The position numbers and the translations under genes are program-made. The notes below the pieces were generated by a model. The model searched no databases and was not told where the DNA came from. It was given only the letters and a program-made list of their open reading frames with translations. A stretch of DNA of 9,369 nucleotides, taken from contig DASQLD010000501.1 of the NCBI GenBank assembly GCA_035630195.1, positions 1 to 9,369 on the forward strand. The letters are read 5' to 3'. The DNA comes from DASQDN01 sp035630195. Its GTDB lineage: Bacteria > Acidobacteriota > Terriglobia > Bryobacterales > Bryobacteraceae. This document shows, piece by piece, positions 6,088 to 9,369 of the stretch (position 1 is the first letter of the stretch; each line of letters starts with the position of its first letter).

Positions 6088-7239
6088 GTGCCTGTTCAAC
6101 ATACGATGGTTCCTTATATGTGGCGACGCCACCTGGGAATCATCCGTGCGCTTCTCGGCTCGCTTTGCGTCGTTATTTATTTGCTTTATCCGGTTCGCTA
6201 CTCCCTGATTGTTGCGACCATTGCCGCCCTTTACGCAACGTATAGCCTGCTGTCGCTTGTGCGCGATTCGGTAGAAAGTAATCTTTATCCACTTTCCACG
6301 CTGTTGCTCGATCTCATATTTTTCCTGATCTGCTCACTGCATCCCAGCGAGCAGGGACTGTGGCTGAGCACGGTCACGTACTTCTATGTGCTGGCTTTCT
6401 CGGCGCTGCTGTATGAGTGGTGGCACGTTTGCGGAATAGTAGGCTTCTCTATCCTGTTCTTCACCGTAGTGAGGCCCGTGCATGCGGTATGGCTTTGGCC
6501 GGCAGTCGTGCTGGGAGGAGTTCTCGCAGTGGTGCTCGCGCTTCACAAGAATTCGTTTCAAGACAGATTGTCAGCGGCATTACGAAGATCGGTGATCTCC
6601 CGCTCGGAAGCGGAAACCGCGCGGGAATCCGAACGTCAACGCATCGCGGCTGATTTTCATGACGGCCCCCTGCAGAGCTTTATCAGCTTTCAGATGCGAC
6701 TGGAGATCATTCGCAAGCTGCTCGAGCGCGACAAGGATACCGCGATGCGGGAATTGATTCAGTTACAGGATCTCGGCCGCGCGCAAGTTACCGAGTTGCG
6801 CGCATTCGTGCGTGTTATGCAGCCGGCGGATGTCTCCCCAAGCAACCTTCAGTCGGCAATCCGCGAGACAGTCGATCACTTTGAAGGCGACAGCGGTGTG
6901 ACCGCGACATTGATCTGCAGTGATCTCTCGATGCTTGAAGAAAGCGCCGCCAGCGAGTTTCTGCAGATCATCCGGGAAGCGCTCAACAATGTCCGAAAGC
7001 ATTCGAAGGCATCCCAGGTATCGATCGTGATCGAAGCAGATGAGGACGGGGTGGATCTGATCGTGCAGGACGATGGCAGCGGCTTTCCGTTTAGCGGCGC
7101 CTATTCGCTCGATGAGTTGGAGATCTTGCGCCTTGGCCCAAGAAGTATTAAGCGCCGCGTTCGCACTCTCGGAGGCGATCTCACGATTCATTCCCGCCCG
7201 CCACTCGGATCCACGGTTCGCGTTCACATTCCCGCATGA
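6088..7239 (+). CDS. Membrane sensor histidine kinase, NarL/DegS type (HisKA_3)
   Basis: About six membrane segments fill the first ~150 residues (for example GIIRALLGSLCVVIYLLY, LDLIFFLICSLH, AVVLGGVLAVVLAL), with little extracytoplasmic sequence. An acidic-basic linker follows. The HisKA_3 dimerisation box ERQRIAADFHDGPLQSF has the phosphoacceptor His at residue 191 (codon 6658-6660). The ATPase domain has its N-box at REALNNVRKH and a G1 box at DDGSGF. The G2 region (LGPRSIKRRVRTLGG) departs from the usual GLRGMRER pattern but ends normally with GSTVRVHIP. GTG 6088 has GGAG seven bases upstream; ATG 6106 is an alternative (377 residues). A partner would be a LuxR/NarL-type response regulator, but none is in view. 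Its stop overlaps the next start (ATGA), implying coupled translation. The stimulus is unknown. Confidence 0.88.
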   Translation: MPVQHTMVPYMWRRHLGIIRALLGSLCVVIYLLYPVRYSLIVATIAALYATYSLLSLVRDSVESNLYPLSTLLLDLIFFLICSLHPSEQGLWLSTVTYFYVLAFSALLYEWWHVCGIVGFSILFFTVVRPVHAVWLWPAVVLGGVLAVVLALHKNSFQDRLSAALRRSVISRSEAETARESERQRIAADFHDGPLQSFISFQMRLEIIRKLLERDKDTAMRELIQLQDLGRAQVTELRAFVRVMQPADVSPSNLQSAIRETVDHFEGDSGVTATLICSDLSMLEESAASEFLQIIREALNNVRKHSKASQVSIVIEADEDGVDLIVQDDGSGFPFSGAYSLDELEILRLGPRSIKRRVRTLGGDLTIHSRPPLGSTVRVHIPA

Positions 7240-8234
7240 AGTGGATACTAGCGAGTATCATCCTGTTGACCGGATGCTCTCGTTACGCGGACTTCACTCT
7301 TCCTGTTCTTGAAGGCCAGCCTGGAACCGTCGCGTATCACTGGGACGTGTTTCCGACTCCGATCCTGATGCGCGGCGCTGCTGGATCTTGGGACAGTGTC
7401 GATGCGCTGAATCCCTCGGTAGTCGTTCTGCAGCAAGGAAAGCTTTTGAATGTTTATTCCGGATACGACGGAAAGACATGGCATAGCGGAATCGCGGAGT
7501 CGTCCGACAGCATCACTTGGACGAAGAAAGGCAAGATTTTATCTCCGGACCCGTCGACTTGGGAAGGCGACTACATCGCGGCGAACGGTTCGGCCATCTA
7601 CGAGAGCGGCAAGTTCCTGTATTGGTATCAAGCCGCGCGTATGCCACAGATTGGCCTAGCCACTTCTTCTGACGCTAAGGTTTGGAAGAAGAACGGTGAG
7701 CCGGTCCTTGCGCGCGGTCCGCGAGGAAGCTGGGATGAGATGGGCGCCGCTGACCCTTACGTTATCCGAGTTGCCGACCATCTATATATGTACTACCTGG
7801 GTCAGGATCGAGCTCGCCGCCAAAGGCTCGGAGTGGCGCGATCGAGAGATGGTGTGACCTGGGAGAAGTATCGCAGTAATCCGATTCTCGAACTAGGCGC
7901 GCATGGCCGCTTCGATGACACAGGGCTCGGCGAACCTGCCGTATGGTCTCAGCACGGCTGGTACTGGATGCTCTACACTGCCCGTAATCAAAAGGAAGAG
8001 CGCAGACTCGGATTAGCGCGTTCGCGCAATGGTGTCGGTTGGACACGCGTCACAGAAGAAGCGGTCCTGAGCGGCGCCCTCGATTGGAACTCGAAAGTTA
8101 TTTGCGATCCTCATGTGCTGGCCAACACGAATCCTCTTTGGGTTTACTTCGGCGGCGGGAACCGAGCCGAGCCCGCGGAGAATCTGAATGGGCAGATCGG
8201 GTACGCTACTCTAAAGCTGTCGCTCATGCCATGA
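7236..8234 (+). CDS. Lipoprotein with GH43/GH32-like five-bladed beta-propeller repeats
   Basis: The 332-residue product begins with a lipoprotein signal: MKWILASIIL, then lipobox LTGC with Cys14. Four similar blade segments end in a shared motif: GIAESSDSITW (85-95), GLATSSDAKVW (140-150), GVARSRDGVTW (199-209) and GLARSRNGVGW (259-269). Between them are acidic turns SWDSVDALNP (51-60), GSWDEMGAADP (164-174), GRFDDTGLGEP (224-234) and ICDPH (289-293). This resembles five-bladed glycoside hydrolases of clans GH-F/GH-J (GH43, GH32) and GH130. The acidic residues could form a catalytic triad, but I cannot assign nucleophile and acid with confidence, so sugar binding or hydrolysis is an inference. 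It overlaps the kinase by 4 bp (7236-7239) and bshA by 4 bp (8231-8234), and has no ribosome site independent of the kinase reading frame. Confidence 0.8.
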   Translation: MKWILASIILLTGCSRYADFTLPVLEGQPGTVAYHWDVFPTPILMRGAAGSWDSVDALNPSVVVLQQGKLLNVYSGYDGKTWHSGIAESSDSITWTKKGKILSPDPSTWEGDYIAANGSAIYESGKFLYWYQAARMPQIGLATSSDAKVWKKNGEPVLARGPRGSWDEMGAADPYVIRVADHLYMYYLGQDRARRQRLGVARSRDGVTWEKYRSNPILELGAHGRFDDTGLGEPAVWSQHGWYWMLYTARNQKEERRLGLARSRNGVGWTRVTEEAVLSGALDWNSKVICDPHVLANTNPLWVYFGGGNRAEPAENLNGQIGYATLKLSLMP

Positions 8235-9334
8235 GGATCGGAATCACTTGCTATCCGACGTACGGCGGAAGCGGCATCGTCGCCACGGAACTAGGATTGG
8301 AGTTAGCGAACCGAGGCCACGAAATTCACTTCATTTCCTACGCAAATCCAATCCGGCTCGATCCCGGCATTCCGCGCATTCATTACCACGAGGTCGAGGT
8401 CTCGCAGTATCCACTTTTTCACTACCCGCCATACTGTCTGGCTCTGGCATCGCGTATGGCCGAAGTCTCGGATCGCTACGAGCTGGACCTGCTGCATGTG
8501 CACTATGCGATTCCTCATTCCATCTCTGCTCTGCTAGCGCAGCAAATGATGGAAGATCGGCGCAAACTGCCATTCGTGACTACGCTGCACGGGACGGACA
8601 TCACGCTTGTCGGAACAGACCGTTCGTATTTCCCGATCACGAAGTTCTCGATCGAGAAGTCCAACGGCATCACCACGATCAGCAACTACATGCAGGATCG
8701 GACCGCCGACGTGTTCGGAGTTAAAAACGAGATACGTGTCATCCACAACTTCGTCAACGTCGATCTTTATAAGCCTGACCCGCAGCGCAGCCGGACGGAG
8801 AAGGTCCTTCTTCACATTTCGAACTTCCGTCCTGTTAAGCGAGTGCTCGATTGCATTCGTATTCTCGCCGAGGTACGCAAACAAGGTCGGGTTCACTTGC
8901 TGATGGCGGGAGACGGACCGGAACGCGGGCCAGCGGAAATGTTGTCTCGCGACCTGGGTGTCGACAAGGACGTAACATTCTTGGGCAAGCAAGATCACGT
9001 GGAAAGACTGATCCCCAAAGCCCATGTCCTACTGCTGCCGAGTGAACTCGAAGCCTTTGGACTCGCGGCACTGGAAGCGATGGCTTGCGGCGTCGTTCCA
9101 GTTGCTACAAATGCGGGAGGCGTGCCGGAGTTGATCACTCATGGCATCGATGGGTTTGCCGAACCGGTCGGCGATATTCAAGCGCAATCGCAACGAGTCA
9201 TCCGCTTATTAAATGACGATGCGCTATTCGACAAGATGTGCCAAGCGGCGCGCGATTCAGCCGTCAAACGCTTCGCAACATCGAGCATCATTCCTCAATA
9301 CGAAAGCTATTACGATCGCGTGCTGAGTTCTTAG
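8231..9334 (+). CDS. bshA: N-acetyl-alpha-D-glucosaminyl L-malate synthase (bacillithiol biosynthesis)
   Basis: The product transfers GlcNAc from UDP-GlcNAc to L-malate, the first step of bacillithiol synthesis, in the cytoplasm. At 367 residues it has the usual BshA length and is a GT4-family GT-B enzyme. Features that follow the known BshA pattern from the start: IGITCYPTYGGSGIVATELG (glycine loop 12-15), HEVEVSQYPLFHYPPYCLALAS, LLHVHYAIPHS, VTTLHGTDITLVG (His120), HISNFRPVKRVLD (Arg200, Lys203), MAGDGPER, and the E-x7-E pair Glu274/Glu282 in SELEAFGLAALEAMACG. The close match with the Bacillus enzyme makes BshA better supported than a generic GT4. ATG 8231 overlaps the lipoprotein stop (ATGA); the open frame upstream to 8039 is a shadow of that gene. 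The next steps (BshB deacetylase, BshC cysteine ligase) are not in the window. Confidence 0.93.
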   Translation: MRIGITCYPTYGGSGIVATELGLELANRGHEIHFISYANPIRLDPGIPRIHYHEVEVSQYPLFHYPPYCLALASRMAEVSDRYELDLLHVHYAIPHSISALLAQQMMEDRRKLPFVTTLHGTDITLVGTDRSYFPITKFSIEKSNGITTISNYMQDRTADVFGVKNEIRVIHNFVNVDLYKPDPQRSRTEKVLLHISNFRPVKRVLDCIRILAEVRKQGRVHLLMAGDGPERGPAEMLSRDLGVDKDVTFLGKQDHVERLIPKAHVLLLPSELEAFGLAALEAMACGVVPVATNAGGVPELITHGIDGFAEPVGDIQAQSQRVIRLLNDDALFDKMCQAARDSAVKRFATSSIIPQYESYYDRVLSS

Positions 9335-9369
9335 AGAGTAACGAGCCAGACGTCGCGATCCGTGGGAAG
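9335..9369. other. Short non-annotated tail
   Basis: The 35 bases after the bshA stop show no gene start, ribosome site or terminator hairpin that I can support. They are too short to judge whether the operon continues. Confidence 0.5.

Noticed and set aside
8039..8230. N-terminal extension of the bshA frame
   Set aside because: It lies wholly within the lipoprotein gene in another frame; BshA proteins start at the IGITCYP segment, as ATG 8231 does.

Overview
The window looks like a chromosomal segment of an acidobacterium of the Solibacter/Bryobacter type. The main reason is the last ~190 residues of the large secreted protein at 3670-5517, which read like the lineage-typical C-terminal domain known as TIGR03437 (Solibacter C-terminal domain). 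A convincing bacillithiol gene (bshA) and a FecR-domain protein with no sigma factor beside it fit that assignment. It rests on protein pattern recognition only.

Left part (1-1777) is decayed DNA. A remnant of an IS110-family insertion sequence (about 129-580, minus strand) keeps the left-end non-coding part and the first ~67 codons of its transposase, then breaks off. Just beyond the break lies a tRNA-like T-arm. The IS sits against the 3' end of an exported alpha/beta-hydrolase gene (580-1592, minus). That gene is a clear pseudogene: a one-base frameshift, an in-frame TGA, and a C-terminus replaced at the IS boundary. A LysR-type regulator (1778-2662, plus) is intact and divergent from the dead hydrolase, with a 23-bp inverted repeat between them as a possible operator.

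Middle (2663-3669): a secreted FecR-domain protein ending in nine prolines is encoded on the minus strand, convergent with lysR. A short AT-richer divergent promoter region separates it from the next gene.

Right part (3670-9334) is a compact plus-strand gene row: a secreted Asp-box beta-propeller with the TIGR03437 tail; after 5 bp, a small class I SAM-dependent methyltransferase that carries an apparent signal peptide; after a short gap, a six-TM NarL-type sensor histidine kinase; then, through two ATGA overlaps, a lipoprotein with a GH43/GH32-like five-bladed propeller look, and bshA, the first glycosyltransferase of bacillithiol synthesis. The overlaps make a translationally coupled kinase-lipoprotein-bshA unit likely. 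Whether the envelope proteins have any functional link to bacillithiol is unknown, and this is the most interesting open question here. No response regulator, bshB or bshC is visible. No CRISPR array, rRNA or complete tRNA was seen.
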